64,000 bases of DNA from UBA1447 sp964612185 (GCA_964612185.1 CAZTCR010000011.1:6079-70078); one strand, 5' to 3'; positions 25,743 to 36,209 are shown, counted from the first letter of the stretch. The notes: generated from the letters alone by a model not told the origin. Made by a program: numbers and translations.

Positions 25743-25793
25743 CAACCGAAGGAAGCAGCGAACTTAACCGGAAACAAGTACAAAGGAGCATCC

Positions 25794-27065
25794 ATGTTTG
25801 TAGACAAGGCAAGGATCAAGATCAAAGCAGGCAGCGGCGGTGACGGCAAGGTATCCTTCCACCGTGAAAAATTTGTCGCGGCCGGCGGACCCGACGGCGG
25901 GGACGGCGGCAAGGGCGGCAACATCGTTTTTCAGGTGGATGAGAATTTGGCGACACTGGCCGATTTTAAGTACAAACGCAAATATACAGGCTATGACGGG
26001 CTCAAAGGCGAAGCAAGCCGCCGTAACGGCAAAAAGGGCGAGGATTTAATCATCCGCGTTCCCCGCGGCACCATCATCCGCGAGGTGGAAAGCGAAGCGG
26101 TCATGGCGGACATGTCCACTTTGGAACCGTTCATCGCCGCCAAGGGCGGCAGGGGCGGTTGGGGCAACAGCCATTTTGCCACGCCCACGCGCCAGGTGCC
26201 CCGCTTTGCCAAAAGCGGCACACCCGGTGAAGAGTGGGAGATTGACCTGGAACTGAAACTGACGGCGGATGTCGGGCTTTTGGGGTTCCCGAATGTCGGC
26301 AAATCCACGCTGATTTCTGTTGTCAGCGAGGCAAAACCGATCATCGCCGATTATCACTTTACCACCATCACGCCGGTGCTTGGGGTCGTTTACATCGGCG
26401 AAGGGCAGTCTTTTGTCATGGCGGATATTCCCGGGCTCATTGAAGGGGCAAGCGAGGGTGTCGGGCTCGGGCATGAGTTTTTGCGCCATGTGGAGCGCTG
26501 CCGACTGCTCGTGCACATCCTTGACGCCGCCGGCAGCGAGGGCCGGGACCCCATCGAGGATTTTGAAAAAATCAATACCGAACTCAAGGCGTTTAATCCG
26601 GAACTCGCCGAACGCCCGCAAATTGTCGCGGCCAATAAAACCGATTTGGCAACGCCGGAACAGCTTGAAAAACTGCAATCCTATATTACCGGCAAAGGGT
26701 ACGCTTTTTATACCATGTGCGCGCCGATTGCGGAAGGCACCAAGGAGCTTGTTGACGCGATTGCCGCTATGCTCCAAGCGCTGCCTCCGGTTAAACGGTT
26801 TGCCGCGCAGGAAATACCCGTGGAACTGTTCGAAAAGCGCAAAGATACCGGCTTCACCGTTACCGTCAACGACGATGTGTATTTTGTGGAGGCGGAATGG
26901 CTGCTGAAAATTCTCCAAAAAACAGACTTGGACGACTATGAGTCCTTGCAATATTTCCAGCGTGTGCTCGTTTTAAGCGGCATTATCGACGCGCTTGTTG
27001 AAAAGGGGATTACGGAAGGAGACACGGTTTCGATTTATGACTTTGAATTCGATTATGTCCCTTGA
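25794..27065 (+). CDS. obgE: GTPase Obg/CgtA
   Basis: 423 residues. N-terminal glycine-rich Obg fold (about 1-158; KAGSGGDGKVSFHREKF, GGDGGKGGN, GGRGGWGNSHF). The G domain follows, with GFPNVGKST (G1), DIPGLIEGA (G3), ANKTD (G4) and SAP-like CAPI. The C-terminal OCT domain (VYFVEAEWLLKIL, ending YDFEFDYVP) is the form found in Firmicutes. It acts in 50S ribosome assembly and stress signalling. It overlaps the start of mini-III, as usual for this pair. AAAGGAG site. Confidence 0.97.
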   Translation: MFVDKARIKIKAGSGGDGKVSFHREKFVAAGGPDGGDGGKGGNIVFQVDENLATLADFKYKRKYTGYDGLKGEASRRNGKKGEDLIIRVPRGTIIREVESEAVMADMSTLEPFIAAKGGRGGWGNSHFATPTRQVPRFAKSGTPGEEWEIDLELKLTADVGLLGFPNVGKSTLISVVSEAKPIIADYHFTTITPVLGVVYIGEGQSFVMADIPGLIEGASEGVGLGHEFLRHVERCRLLVHILDAAGSEGRDPIEDFEKINTELKAFNPELAERPQIVAANKTDLATPEQLEKLQSYITGKGYAFYTMCAPIAEGTKELVDAIAAMLQALPPVKRFAAQEIPVELFEKRKDTGFTVTVNDDVYFVEAEWLLKILQKTDLDDYESLQYFQRVLVLSGIIDALVEKGITEGDTVSIYDFEFDYVP

Positions 27066-27444
27066 TGATACCAAGGACCCCAACCTGCTGAGCCCCCTGA
27101 CGCTTGCTTTTATCGGCGATACGGTTTTTGACCTGCTCGTGCGGGAAAAGATTATCAACGAGGCAAACCGTCCCGTCGGCAAACTGCATACCCTGTGCGC
27201 AAAAAGGGTGTGCGCGGGTGCTCAGGCGCGGGCTGCGGAACATATTTTGCCGCTGCTCGGTGAGGATGAGCTTGCCCTGTATAAAAGGGGTAGAAACGCC
27301 GATTCGGGACATAAACCGAAAAATGCCGCCGTTGCGGAGTACCACGCGGCTACGGGGCTGGAAACGCTGTTCGGCTGGCTGTACTTAAAGGGTGAAAACG
27401 ACAGGATTCATGCTTTGTTTGACATGATTTGTGAAGCAGTATAG
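27037..27444 (+). CDS. mrnC: Mini-ribonuclease III
   Basis: About 135 residues. An RNase III catalytic domain without the dsRNA-binding domain, which matures 23S rRNA in Firmicutes: LSPLTLAFIGDTVFDLLVRE (RNase III signature with catalytic Asp/Glu), HTLCAKRVCAGAQA, and RGRNADSGHKPKNAAVAEYHAATGLE-type C-terminal helix. The start is uncertain: ATG 27037 lies 15 bases after AAGGAG, and ATG 27055 is also possible. Both overlap the 3' end of obg. Confidence 0.9.
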   Translation: MTLNSIMSLDDTKDPNLLSPLTLAFIGDTVFDLLVREKIINEANRPVGKLHTLCAKRVCAGAQARAAEHILPLLGEDELALYKRGRNADSGHKPKNAAVAEYHAATGLETLFGWLYLKGENDRIHALFDMICEAV

Positions 27445-27477
27445 CAATCAGATTTGCAGAAAGAATACATGGTACGG

Positions 27478-27510
27478 CGACATGTCAAGGAGGCCATACC
27501 CTACATGTCG
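27478..27510. repeat. Short inverted repeat in the mini-III/yitT gap
   Basis: CGACATGT (27478-27485) and ACATGTCG (27503-27510) face each other over 17 bases. The remaining 27445-27603 sequence contains no reading frame or terminator that I recognise. Confidence 0.4.
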
Positions 27511-27603
27511 GGTGTGGTCAACAAGATTCTTTCACGCCCGGCCTTGCTGGTCACTGTCCACTGACAACTAACCGCTTAAGGTGCTTCAAACGCTTGGAGT
27601 ATT

Positions 27604-28494
27604 ATGAAAAACATGCCGGTTAAAAAAATCAAATTAACATCTTCACAGGTGAAGGAAATACTGCTGGATAATCTTTTATGGTTTTCCGGTTGCGCCTTAT
27701 ACACGGCATCCATACTGATATTCGCTGTCCCGAACGGCATCGCGCAAAGCGGTCTTACGGGCGTTTCTATTATGCTCAACAGCTTGCTGAACACACCGGT
27801 CGGTCTGACCTACTTATTGCTGAACATTCCGCTGATACTGGCAGCCTGGCTGTTTTTGGGGTGGAAGTTTGTCGCGAAAACGCTGTGGGTGACGGTCATC
27901 GTCTCAGTCATGTTTGATGTGATGACGCCATTTTTGCCTGCTTATACGGGGGACAAACTCCTGTCCGCTTTTTTTTGCGGCGCGCTGTCCGGCGCGGGGC
28001 TTGCGCTGGTGTTTATGCGGGGCGCCACAACGGGCGGGGTGGACATCCTCGCGCGGCTTTTCCGCAAAAAATGGCCGCATATTTCCATGGGCCGTGTTAT
28101 ACTTGTTTCTGATGTTATTATTGTGGTTGCAGCCGCCTTTGTTTATCAAAGCGCCGAAAGCGCGCTTTACGCGGCAATCGTCATCTTTGTGTGCTCGCAG
28201 GTGATTGACTATGTGCTCTACGGTACGGGCAACGGCAAGATGCTCATGGTGGTCACCGACCACGCGACGGAAATTTCAAAAGCAGTGACAACCGAACTCA
28301 AGCGCGGTGTCACAATACTGCCCGTGCAGGGCGGCTACACCGGGCACCACAAAAGCATGCTGATTTGCGCGGTGCGCAGCAGCGAGGTTTCAAAGCTGAA
28401 CAGGATTATCAGGCAGTACGACGACAACCCTTTTATTATCATCTCCGAAGCGGGCGAGATTGTCGGCGAGGGGTTCAAGCTGTCGGAGAACTGA
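27604..28494 (+). CDS. YitT family membrane protein (DUF161 + DUF2179)
   Basis: 296 residues. Five or so hydrophobic segments in the first 200 residues, with GCALYTASILIFAVPNGIAQ, TGVSIMLNSLLNTPVG and GATTGGVDILARL typical of the YitT_membrane domain. The C-terminal soluble DUF2179 domain (GVTILPVQGGYTG, MLICAVRSSEVSKLNRII, DDNPFIIISEAGEIVGEGF) follows. Function of the family is not established. Starts after GGAG; probably monocistronic. Confidence 0.92.
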   Translation: MKNMPVKKIKLTSSQVKEILLDNLLWFSGCALYTASILIFAVPNGIAQSGLTGVSIMLNSLLNTPVGLTYLLLNIPLILAAWLFLGWKFVAKTLWVTVIVSVMFDVMTPFLPAYTGDKLLSAFFCGALSGAGLALVFMRGATTGGVDILARLFRKKWPHISMGRVILVSDVIIVVAAAFVYQSAESALYAAIVIFVCSQVIDYVLYGTGNGKMLMVVTDHATEISKAVTTELKRGVTILPVQGGYTGHHKSMLICAVRSSEVSKLNRIIRQYDDNPFIIISEAGEIVGEGFKLSEN

Positions 28495-28529
28495 GAGCGG
28501 CCTTATACAACTGAGGGCTTCCGCTCGGC

Positions 28530-28558
28530 TTGACAAACAGGATTCCTGATGCTATTAT
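28530..28558 (+). promoter_or_regulatory. Sigma-A-type promoter of yebC
   Basis: Consensus TTGACA (28530-28535), 17-base spacer, TATTAT (28553-28558), 36 bases before the ATG. Confidence 0.85.
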
Positions 28559-28594
28559 TTTCTTCAGAAATAAATCATATAGAGGCGGTTATTT

Positions 28595-29323
28595 ATGTCC
28601 GGACATTCCAAGTGGAGCACCATCAAGCGCAAAAAAGAAAAAACAGACAGCCAGCGCGCCAAGATTTTTACCAAAATCGGGCGTGAAATCGCTGTTGCCG
28701 TCAAAGAAGGCGGACCGGATCCTTCAACGAACGCAAAACTCAAAGATGCCATCGCCAAAGGCAAAGCCAACAATGTGCCCAACGACAACCTGGAGCGCAT
28801 TATAAAAAAGGCAGCGGGCGAAGGCCCTGGCTTGGTCTATGAAGATATTATTTATGAAGGCTACGGTCCTTCCGGCGTTGCCATTATTGTGGAAACCCTG
28901 ACCGAAAACAGAAACCGCACCGCGGCGGATGTTCGGCATTATTTCGACAAGTACGGCGGCAACATGGGGCAGCTCGGCTGTGTATCCTTTATGTTCAGCC
29001 GCCAAGGGGTGCTGGCTGTGGAGCAGGAGGGCGTTAACGAGGATAAACTCATGGAAGACGCATTGGAAGCCGGCGCGACGGACCTGTTAACCGAGGATGA
29101 TGTTTTTGTGGTCCGCACGGAACCGTCCGACTTCGGCGCTGTCAGGGATGACCTGGAAGCAAAGGGCTATTCCTTCCTCTCCGCGGAAATTGAGTATGTG
29201 CCGTCCGTCTACACCAAACTGACCGGCGAAGACGACATCAAGAACATGTCCAAAATGCTGGAGATGTTTGACGATAACGACGATGTCCAGGCGGTTTGGC
29301 ATAATTGGGAGAATGAGGAATAG
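28595..29323 (+). CDS. yebC: YebC/PmpR family DNA-binding regulator
   Basis: 242 residues, usual length. MSGHSKWSTIKRKKEKTDSQ at the N-terminus is diagnostic, followed by FTKIGREIAVAVKEGG, IYEGYGPSGVAIIVE, NRTAADVRHYFDKYGG and SFMFSRQGV. Family members bind DNA as regulators, and homologues in mitochondria and bacteria have been linked to relieving ribosome stalling. Own promoter and terminator. Confidence 0.96.
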   Translation: MSGHSKWSTIKRKKEKTDSQRAKIFTKIGREIAVAVKEGGPDPSTNAKLKDAIAKGKANNVPNDNLERIIKKAAGEGPGLVYEDIIYEGYGPSGVAIIVETLTENRNRTAADVRHYFDKYGGNMGQLGCVSFMFSRQGVLAVEQEGVNEDKLMEDALEAGATDLLTEDDVFVVRTEPSDFGAVRDDLEAKGYSFLSAEIEYVPSVYTKLTGEDDIKNMSKMLEMFDDNDDVQAVWHNWENEE

Positions 29324-29387
29324 ACAAGTGAAGCTGCCAGAAAGCAATTCACAACTCAAGTACAAATCACACAAAAAATAACATAGA

Positions 29388-29420
29388 AAAAAGAGCTGTT
29401 GGATGCAGCTCTTTTTATTT
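29388..29420 (+). terminator. Intrinsic terminator after yebC
   Basis: AAAAAGAGCTG (29388-29398) pairs with CAGCTCTTTTT (29406-29416) around TTGGATG, with a following T-rich run. Confidence 0.85.
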
Positions 29421-29584
29421 CTCATTAGCATTGAAAGCGAAGAAATTCTGTGATACAATTTTAAATAATTGAAATTAGAATTGTTTCATTCTCCGAAAAT
29501 TTATAATTTGCATGGAATACTATGCATTTCAATCAGACTTGTTGCAGTATATTTTAATTCAATTTTGATTAAGGGGAATATAGG

Positions 29585-32500
29585 ATGAAAAAAGTATTAT
29601 CTGTTTTACTGGCAGTGGTAATTATTTTGGGAACAAGCCCACTTGAGGGATTGGCAGAAAAAAGGATGCCTAATTGGCAAAGTACCGGTATAGAAGCTTC
29701 TGCGGTAAGTATAAACGATCTTAAATACAGATTATTTAATGAGGAAACTGAAGTTGAGATAACATATTGCGATAAAGAAGTGACTGGAGATTTTATAATA
29801 CCTTCATCTGTTGAAGGGAAACCTGTAACGAGTATTGGTCATGACGCTTTTGCAGAGTGTGTTGGTATAACGCGGATTGATATGCCAAATACGATTGTGA
29901 AAATTGATGATTTTGCGTTCCACATGTGCACAGGATTAACAAATATCACTTTGTCAGAAAACATCGAATATATTGGTGACAGTTCTTTTTCGCTATGTAA
30001 CAACATGCTGACTATTAATCTTCCTAATAGCCTGAAATACATTGGTGATTGTGCTTTTTCGGATTGTAGAAGAATGACAAGTATAACCATACCTGAAAAC
30101 ATATTATATGTAGGTGTACTTGCTTTTGCATATTGTGAAAGTATTACAACAGTAAATTTTAACGCTTTAAATTGCAATACTATGGGTACCAACTTAAACA
30201 ATAACACAGCATTTGCTTATTGTTACTCATTTGCATATCTGAATATTGGTGAAAATGTCAGGAAAATACCTAAATATGCTTTCTTAAACTGCACCAATTT
30301 ATGTGATGTTATTGTGCCAGATAGTGTTATAAGTATTGGCTATCAAGCCTTTGGTAATACACCATGGTATGACAATCAGCCTGAAGGTCCCGTGTATGCT
30401 GGCAAGGTATTGTACTGCTATAATGGAAATATGCCTTTTGATACTGAGTTACTAATAAATACCGATACTGTAGGCATTGCCGACTATGCTTTCCAATATT
30501 GCGGTAGTAATTTGAAAAGCATAAACATACCAAACACCGTTCAAACTATTGGCGAAGGAGCATTTAGAAATTGTGTCAACTTGCATTTAACAAACTTATC
30601 TGACAGTTTGACAAGTATTGGTAATTATTCATTTGAAAATTGCGAAGGCTTAACAGACATTGCATTTGGGGATGGTGTTACAAGCATTGGTGATTATGCG
30701 TTTTCAGGATGTATTCAGTTAGAAAACATTACAGTATCAAATGGTTTATCAAACTTGGGGGAGTATGCTTTTTATCAAACATTATGGTATGGGAATTGGC
30801 TTAATACTCAATCCGAAGATGTGCAATACATAGGTAAGGTGGCGTGCGGTTACAACGGAACTGCTCAAAATATTTCTATAAACCCAGGAACAATAAGTAT
30901 TGCCCCGGGAGCATTTAGCGGCAACTTCAATTTAACAAGCATCAGTATTCCCAATAGTGTAACTAATATTGGCAGGTTTGCATTTTCTTCATGCACAAAT
31001 TTGGGAAGCATAGTTATCCCCAATAGTGTAAATATTATTTGTGACGGTACTTTTTCTAATTGCACCAGTTTATCTAGCATTACAATTCCTGAGAGCGTTA
31101 CGAGTATTGGTTCTTATGCTTTTAGTTATTGTACAAGTATAACAAGTATTTCATTACCTGAAAGTATTACTGAAGTGGGAAATAATTCATTTGAATATTG
31201 TACAGCGTTATCTAATTTTATAACGGGAGACGGAGTTAAATATTTAGGTTCATATGCATTTTCGCATTGTACTGGTTTAATAAGTGTCACAATAGGTATA
31301 AGTGCAAACCGTATTGATAGTGGCGCTTTTATAAATTGTAACAACATACAAACAATAAATTATAATGCGACATATTTAAGATTATCAAGTTCATTTTTTG
31401 AGAATGCTCCATTCTATTGCTTAAATTCGATTGAAAATTTAAATATCGGCGATAGTGTATTGAAAATAGATTTATTGCCACTATATGATTGTGACAATAT
31501 AAAAAGTATTACAATATCAGATAATGTGCTTCATATTGGGAGTAATGCATTTAATTTTTTACTTGGCTTAGAAAATATATACGTATCCGAAGATAATCAA
31601 AAATATTCATCGATTAACGGAATATTATACAGTAAAGATAATAAAATACTTGTGCGCTGTCCAATATCGAGAAGTGATAATATAACAATTCCAAATGGTG
31701 TGAAATCTATCGCTGAAAGTGCATTTTATTACTGTAATCGACTAACATATATTAATATTCCGAACAGCTTAACAAACATTGGAGCCAATGCATTTTTTAG
31801 ATGCAGTGAACTACAGTCAATTTATATTCCGGAGCTAGTTTCAAGTATAGGCGATGGTGCGTTTAATAGTTGCTATTTCTTAACGGATATAAACATACCA
31901 AGAAGTGTAACGAGTATTGGCGACCAAGTTTTTGACTACTGTTACAATCTAACAGTATCTTGTTATGAGGGTTCGTATGCGCTTGATTACGTGATTAACA
32001 ATCATATAAGCTATAAGATATTAAGCTCAAACACATGCATTATCTCTGCTTCAACATTATCAAACACCATTTACCTAAAGTTCTATAATAAAGATAATGG
32101 CTTAGTTTTGAATAACAAAGCAACAACAATTAACGGCGTTTCTTACATTGCAAACAGCAATGGAGAAATTCAAGTTACAAAGGACAGCAGTAGCTTGGTG
32201 ACTATTGCTGTAAGCGGATACTATGATTATATATGTGATAAAGAGATGCTTTGTAAAATACAAAACAATATATACTTAGAACCCCTAAAAGAGACTACAA
32301 AACCATATGTTTCATCAGTTTACTATATAAATATAACAGCAGTATCCGACTGGAAGGATGCAAGCTGTGATGATATGAAAATTCCACAAAACAGTACAGA
32401 AAAATTCGAAATTAGAGTTTTTCCTAACTGGCGAAACCACGAAGCGGGTAAAATTGTTCTATCACAAGATGGGACACATAAGATTGAAAGCACAACTGGT

Positions 32501-35500
32501 GTGTTCAGTAATGTTGAGTTGTCAGATGCGTTTATCATTCACAAAAAAATATATGCATATTGTGTAAGCTCAAATGGTGTGATATCGAGAACATACGAGT
32601 TGAAAATTAGAATAGTTGAAAGCGTAACTGGTGGTTTAGCGTGGGCTGAGGGAAACTCTATTTTAACTGAAAACGTTAAACTCTTTGAAGATGTTTCTGT
32701 TATTATACCAAACTCCGTACCGCTGCTTAATGGTCAAGAGTTTGGGTTGAAAATTGGCGCATATAGCGTTAGTGTTAAGCGAGACGGTAATAAGTTCAAA
32801 GCAGCAATAGGTGTGGGACTAGATAAAAAATATTATGAAAGTGACGATAAAATCTTTGATAAGGATGAGTGGAATATATTTAAATCAGCTGTTAAGCAGG
32901 TAAAAGAGGGCGCAGGTAAAATAAATGATTTTAAAGGATTTAAAGCGAAAACGGCAGATAGCAAGCTGTTCGCAAACAAATCAATAAGCGCAGAATTGGT
33001 AGGATATATAGAATATGAATATGTAAACGATTCGCCTGTAGTGACTGATATGGGTGGATATTTGAGGCTTAATGGAAGTGTTAGCAAGGCGTTCTATTTT
33101 CCTTGTGCATTTCCGGTTTATATTGATGTTGAATTGGGGATTGAATTGAAAGCACAAGTGAATGGTGCACGCGCAACTGCAGACAATGAGTTGCCGTTTG
33201 ATCTTGCAGTAATAATAGATGCTGACTTGCCATATTTGCAACTTGGTATTGCCACAGGCATTAAAGGTGTTTTAAGTGCCGGTGTTTATGGAAAGGGCGC
33301 CTTTAACACTCAAATCAGATTTGCAGATAAGTTTTATAAGTTTTCACTTAAAGCAGAAGCGGCGGCTAAAGTTCAAACACTTATATTCGAGTATAACTTC
33401 GATATTTGGGATAGTGGAGATGAAGGATATCTGCTTGGCAGCGGTACATGGGGAAAGTCTGCCACAAAAATGAATGTGAATTCTCCTTCATCTAACCCAA
33501 CTGAGAAGTTTGATATTTATGATACTTCTAACTATAATAAAATTGCGAACCGTGATTATGAAAAAAACACCAAATGGCTTGGCATGAAAATGCAGGGAGG
33601 CGCGGCAACAAATAATATTGAACCAAGTGGCAGTGAAGCAACGACCTTGCAGACTAGTATTTATAAAGATTCGCGTCAACAATTAGTTGAGTGCAACGGT
33701 CAAAAAATGCTTTTTTGGATAACTGACAATACTACCCGCTCACCCGAAAACAGAACGATGCTTGTCTATTCAATTTATAACGAATCAAATGACACTTGGA
33801 GCTCACCACAAGCGATAGCGGATGACGGCACGGCAGACTTTTATCCTAATGCTGTAACAGACGGAACAAATGTCTATGTAACATGGCAAAATTCTAAGAC
33901 GAGCTTCACAGTAGAAACAGCAACGTTGGAGAACTATGCAGATGCAGGTGAAATCTGCGTTGCTAAATATAATTCATCAACGGGCACAATTGAAGCAACG
34001 CAGACGATTACAAACAACTCAACGCTGGATACAACACCTGTTCTCGTTTGCAAAGACGGGATTGTTAAAGTCGTTTGGGTAAATAACAACGCAGGTGATA
34101 TTTTCGGTCTTGAGGGCAGTAATTCAATAAATGTATCAACTCTTTCAAACGGTACTTGGTCAAGTGCAGACATCATTAGAAACGGTTTGACCTCTATTCA
34201 TTCACTTGATGTAACGCTCAATAACAATAAACTGTATGTAGCCTATGCCTACGATATGGATAATAATTATAACGATACATCAGACCTTGAAATATTCCAA
34301 ACAATTTATGATGGCACAAATACAATTACAAAAAGACTCACAGAAAACGCAGTTTTTGATACAGCTCCTCAATATGGTACAATTGGAAACGAAACTAAGC
34401 TTTATTGGTATAGTGAAGGTAATCTTTATACACTGAACAACTTAGACAGCTCAAACTTTTCAACTGCTTTTGCTCAGCCAACAAATATTAATGATACTTT
34501 CACTATTGCACAGACGGACGGAGATATAAGTTATATTGTCTGGTCACAACTTGTTAATGAACATGTTGAGTTTTATGCAACCGAATTCGAAGATACTGCT
34601 TGGAGTGAACCTGTTAAGATAAGCTCAACAGATAATAAGGCGCTGAATCCATCAGCAATTATTGACGATAACGGAACACTGTGTATTGCATTTAATGGAA
34701 TTAAACAAGACCTTGTTAATGAAAATGGATTCACGTATTACGAGGATGGACAGACAGATCTATGTATTCTGAAAGTTTTCCAAAGTGCTAATATTGCCAT
34801 TTCCAATGATAATTTAAACATTGACTGTGCCGATATTGTGCCGAACGGAAAAATTGATTTAGATGTAATTGTTAATAATGAAGGAACTGTTTCGATTGAT
34901 AGTGTTGATGTAATGATAAATGATACATACTTTTCAACTGTAGCTGTAACCCTTCTGCCGGGCCAAAGCAAAGATATCTCATTGGAGTATACTCTGCCAG
35001 GAACTATAACAAAACAAAAACTTAACCTTACCATTAAGCCATCAGGCACAGATGATTATGATTTGAGCGACAACAGCGTATCAGCAGATTATGGGTTTAC
35101 AGAATTAGCGGTATCGGATGTTACAGTTGATGATACAAGTTTCAACAAAACTATAAATTCAACAATATCTAATCAAAGTTGCATGGATACAGGTAGTTTT
35201 ATTATTCGAATTTATGAGGACTATTTATACGGAAAAATTGTTCACGAAGAAACTGTTTTAAATCTAACTCCTGGTCAGGTTTGTTTGTTTAACTATTCTA
35301 TTGAAAAATCAAGTATCTCCTATAATGGGGATACATTGAAAAAGTATTACATTGAGGTCGCTACCAACGCTGAAGAATATAAAAAAGGTAATAATAGCGA
35401 GGGTGTATCTTTTAGTCAGGTTGAAAATCAAGGGGTGTCTGTTAATCTTTTAAAACAAGAAATTGATGGCACTAATGTTAAAGTGTATGCTGCGATACAA

Positions 35501-36127
35501 AATGATGCGACATATACAAACGAGGTGTTTGCAAGAATTGAAATTAAGGATTTGAATGGCAATATTATTGGTAACTTACAAAAAAAGATTGAGCTTGAAG
35601 CAAAAGAGGTTTACACACTTGAAGAAATAGTGGCTATTGCCGGAATAAATGACTATGTTACAGCAAATGTTACTCTGCACAACTGCGGAACGGTTGAAAG
35701 TTCCGGTTGCATTATTGATTATGGAAACAACTACATCTATGGATTAGCTAATGGAATAAATTCATTAAACGGTTATATTGATACTGCCAATGGATACGAT
35801 TTATCTTTTATACCTACTCCGAATGGTTTCGGCACAGGAAGTATTGCTAATATAAGAAAAAATGGAGGGATAGTTGAAAGCTATAAAATAATCATTTTCG
35901 GTGATGTCAACGGAGACAGTAGTATTGATAGTATAGATGCAGGCAATATTGTTGATTATGAAAACTATATTGTCAGTTGGAACCCGATAACGGATGCCGC
36001 TCTTTTTAAAGCCGGCGATCTGAACGGTGACGGAAGTATTGACAGCATTGACGCAGGCATAGCCGTTGACGCGGAAAACTATTTGGTTACCATTGAGCAA
36101 ACCACCGGGTTGGCAACGCAAAATTGA
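29585..36127 (+). CDS. Giant secreted BspA-like LRR protein with CARDB-like repeats and a C-terminal dockerin
   Basis: 2180 residues. Signal peptide at 1 to about 25 (KKVLSVLLAVVIILGTSP). Residues about 50-800 are tandem 23-residue LRR_5/BspA repeats (pattern ITIPNSVTSIGDYAFSGC). A beta-rich stretch follows (about 800-1400). Residues about 1410-1735 resemble exo-sialidase/PKD-like beta-propeller blades (YPNAVTDGTNVYVTWQN). CARDB-like adhesion modules follow at about 1735-1830 and 1835-1940. Residues about 2105-2170 are a dockerin type I pair: DVNGDSSIDSIDA and DLNGDGSIDSIDA, both with intact calcium-loop Asp/Asn. The dockerin suggests display through a cohesin scaffold. Strongly AT-rich compared with both flanks, which suggests transfer. 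AAGGGG ribosome site. Confidence 0.92.
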   Translation: MKKVLSVLLAVVIILGTSPLEGLAEKRMPNWQSTGIEASAVSINDLKYRLFNEETEVEITYCDKEVTGDFIIPSSVEGKPVTSIGHDAFAECVGITRIDMPNTIVKIDDFAFHMCTGLTNITLSENIEYIGDSSFSLCNNMLTINLPNSLKYIGDCAFSDCRRMTSITIPENILYVGVLAFAYCESITTVNFNALNCNTMGTNLNNNTAFAYCYSFAYLNIGENVRKIPKYAFLNCTNLCDVIVPDSVISIGYQAFGNTPWYDNQPEGPVYAGKVLYCYNGNMPFDTELLINTDTVGIADYAFQYCGSNLKSINIPNTVQTIGEGAFRNCVNLHLTNLSDSLTSIGNYSFENCEGLTDIAFGDGVTSIGDYAFSGCIQLENITVSNGLSNLGEYAFYQTLWYGNWLNTQSEDVQYIGKVACGYNGTAQNISINPGTISIAPGAFSGNFNLTSISIPNSVTNIGRFAFSSCTNLGSIVIPNSVNIICDGTFSNCTSLSSITIPESVTSIGSYAFSYCTSITSISLPESITEVGNNSFEYCTALSNFITGDGVKYLGSYAFSHCTGLISVTIGISANRIDSGAFINCNNIQTINYNATYLRLSSSFFENAPFYCLNSIENLNIGDSVLKIDLLPLYDCDNIKSITISDNVLHIGSNAFNFLLGLENIYVSEDNQKYSSINGILYSKDNKILVRCPISRSDNITIPNGVKSIAESAFYYCNRLTYINIPNSLTNIGANAFFRCSELQSIYIPELVSSIGDGAFNSCYFLTDINIPRSVTSIGDQVFDYCYNLTVSCYEGSYALDYVINNHISYKILSSNTCIISASTLSNTIYLKFYNKDNGLVLNNKATTINGVSYIANSNGEIQVTKDSSSLVTIAVSGYYDYICDKEMLCKIQNNIYLEPLKETTKPYVSSVYYINITAVSDWKDASCDDMKIPQNSTEKFEIRVFPNWRNHEAGKIVLSQDGTHKIESTTGVFSNVELSDAFIIHKKIYAYCVSSNGVISRTYELKIRIVESVTGGLAWAEGNSILTENVKLFEDVSVIIPNSVPLLNGQEFGLKIGAYSVSVKRDGNKFKAAIGVGLDKKYYESDDKIFDKDEWNIFKSAVKQVKEGAGKINDFKGFKAKTADSKLFANKSISAELVGYIEYEYVNDSPVVTDMGGYLRLNGSVSKAFYFPCAFPVYIDVELGIELKAQVNGARATADNELPFDLAVIIDADLPYLQLGIATGIKGVLSAGVYGKGAFNTQIRFADKFYKFSLKAEAAAKVQTLIFEYNFDIWDSGDEGYLLGSGTWGKSATKMNVNSPSSNPTEKFDIYDTSNYNKIANRDYEKNTKWLGMKMQGGAATNNIEPSGSEATTLQTSIYKDSRQQLVECNGQKMLFWITDNTTRSPENRTMLVYSIYNESNDTWSSPQAIADDGTADFYPNAVTDGTNVYVTWQNSKTSFTVETATLENYADAGEICVAKYNSSTGTIEATQTITNNSTLDTTPVLVCKDGIVKVVWVNNNAGDIFGLEGSNSINVSTLSNGTWSSADIIRNGLTSIHSLDVTLNNNKLYVAYAYDMDNNYNDTSDLEIFQTIYDGTNTITKRLTENAVFDTAPQYGTIGNETKLYWYSEGNLYTLNNLDSSNFSTAFAQPTNINDTFTIAQTDGDISYIVWSQLVNEHVEFYATEFEDTAWSEPVKISSTDNKALNPSAIIDDNGTLCIAFNGIKQDLVNENGFTYYEDGQTDLCILKVFQSANIAISNDNLNIDCADIVPNGKIDLDVIVNNEGTVSIDSVDVMINDTYFSTVAVTLLPGQSKDISLEYTLPGTITKQKLNLTIKPSGTDDYDLSDNSVSADYGFTELAVSDVTVDDTSFNKTINSTISNQSCMDTGSFIIRIYEDYLYGKIVHEETVLNLTPGQVCLFNYSIEKSSISYNGDTLKKYYIEVATNAEEYKKGNNSEGVSFSQVENQGVSVNLLKQEIDGTNVKVYAAIQNDATYTNEVFARIEIKDLNGNIIGNLQKKIELEAKEVYTLEEIVAIAGINDYVTANVTLHNCGTVESSGCIIDYGNNYIYGLANGINSLNGYIDTANGYDLSFIPTPNGFGTGSIANIRKNGGIVESYKIIIFGDVNGDSSIDSIDAGNIVDYENYIVSWNPITDAALFKAGDLNGDGSIDSIDAGIAVDAENYLVTIEQTTGLATQN

Positions 36128-36167
36128 CAAAATTTAGAAGCCCAAATCAACTGAATAACATTTTTCA

Positions 36168-36209
36168 GGCTGTATTTACGACAAAACCGTAAAGGCAGCC
36201 CATTTTTTG
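36168..36209 (+). terminator. Intrinsic terminator after the giant LRR gene
   Basis: GGCTG..TTTACG (36168-36180) pairs with CGTAAA..CAGCC (36188-36200) with a two-base internal loop, followed by CATTTTTTG. Confidence 0.8.

Noticed and set aside
27445..27603. A small gene or riboswitch between mini-III and yitT
   Set aside because: There is no open frame with a ribosome site and only one 8-base inverted repeat.
29479..29507. Promoter of the giant LRR gene (TATAAT at 29502)
   Set aside because: The best -35 (TTGTTT at 29481) leaves only 15 bases of spacer; too uncertain to list.
29839..31347. Many minus-strand open frames opposite the LRR genes (also 54238-54783 opposite the lipoprotein)
   Set aside because: They are mirror images of the periodic LRR code, have no ribosome sites, and vanish where the repeats end.
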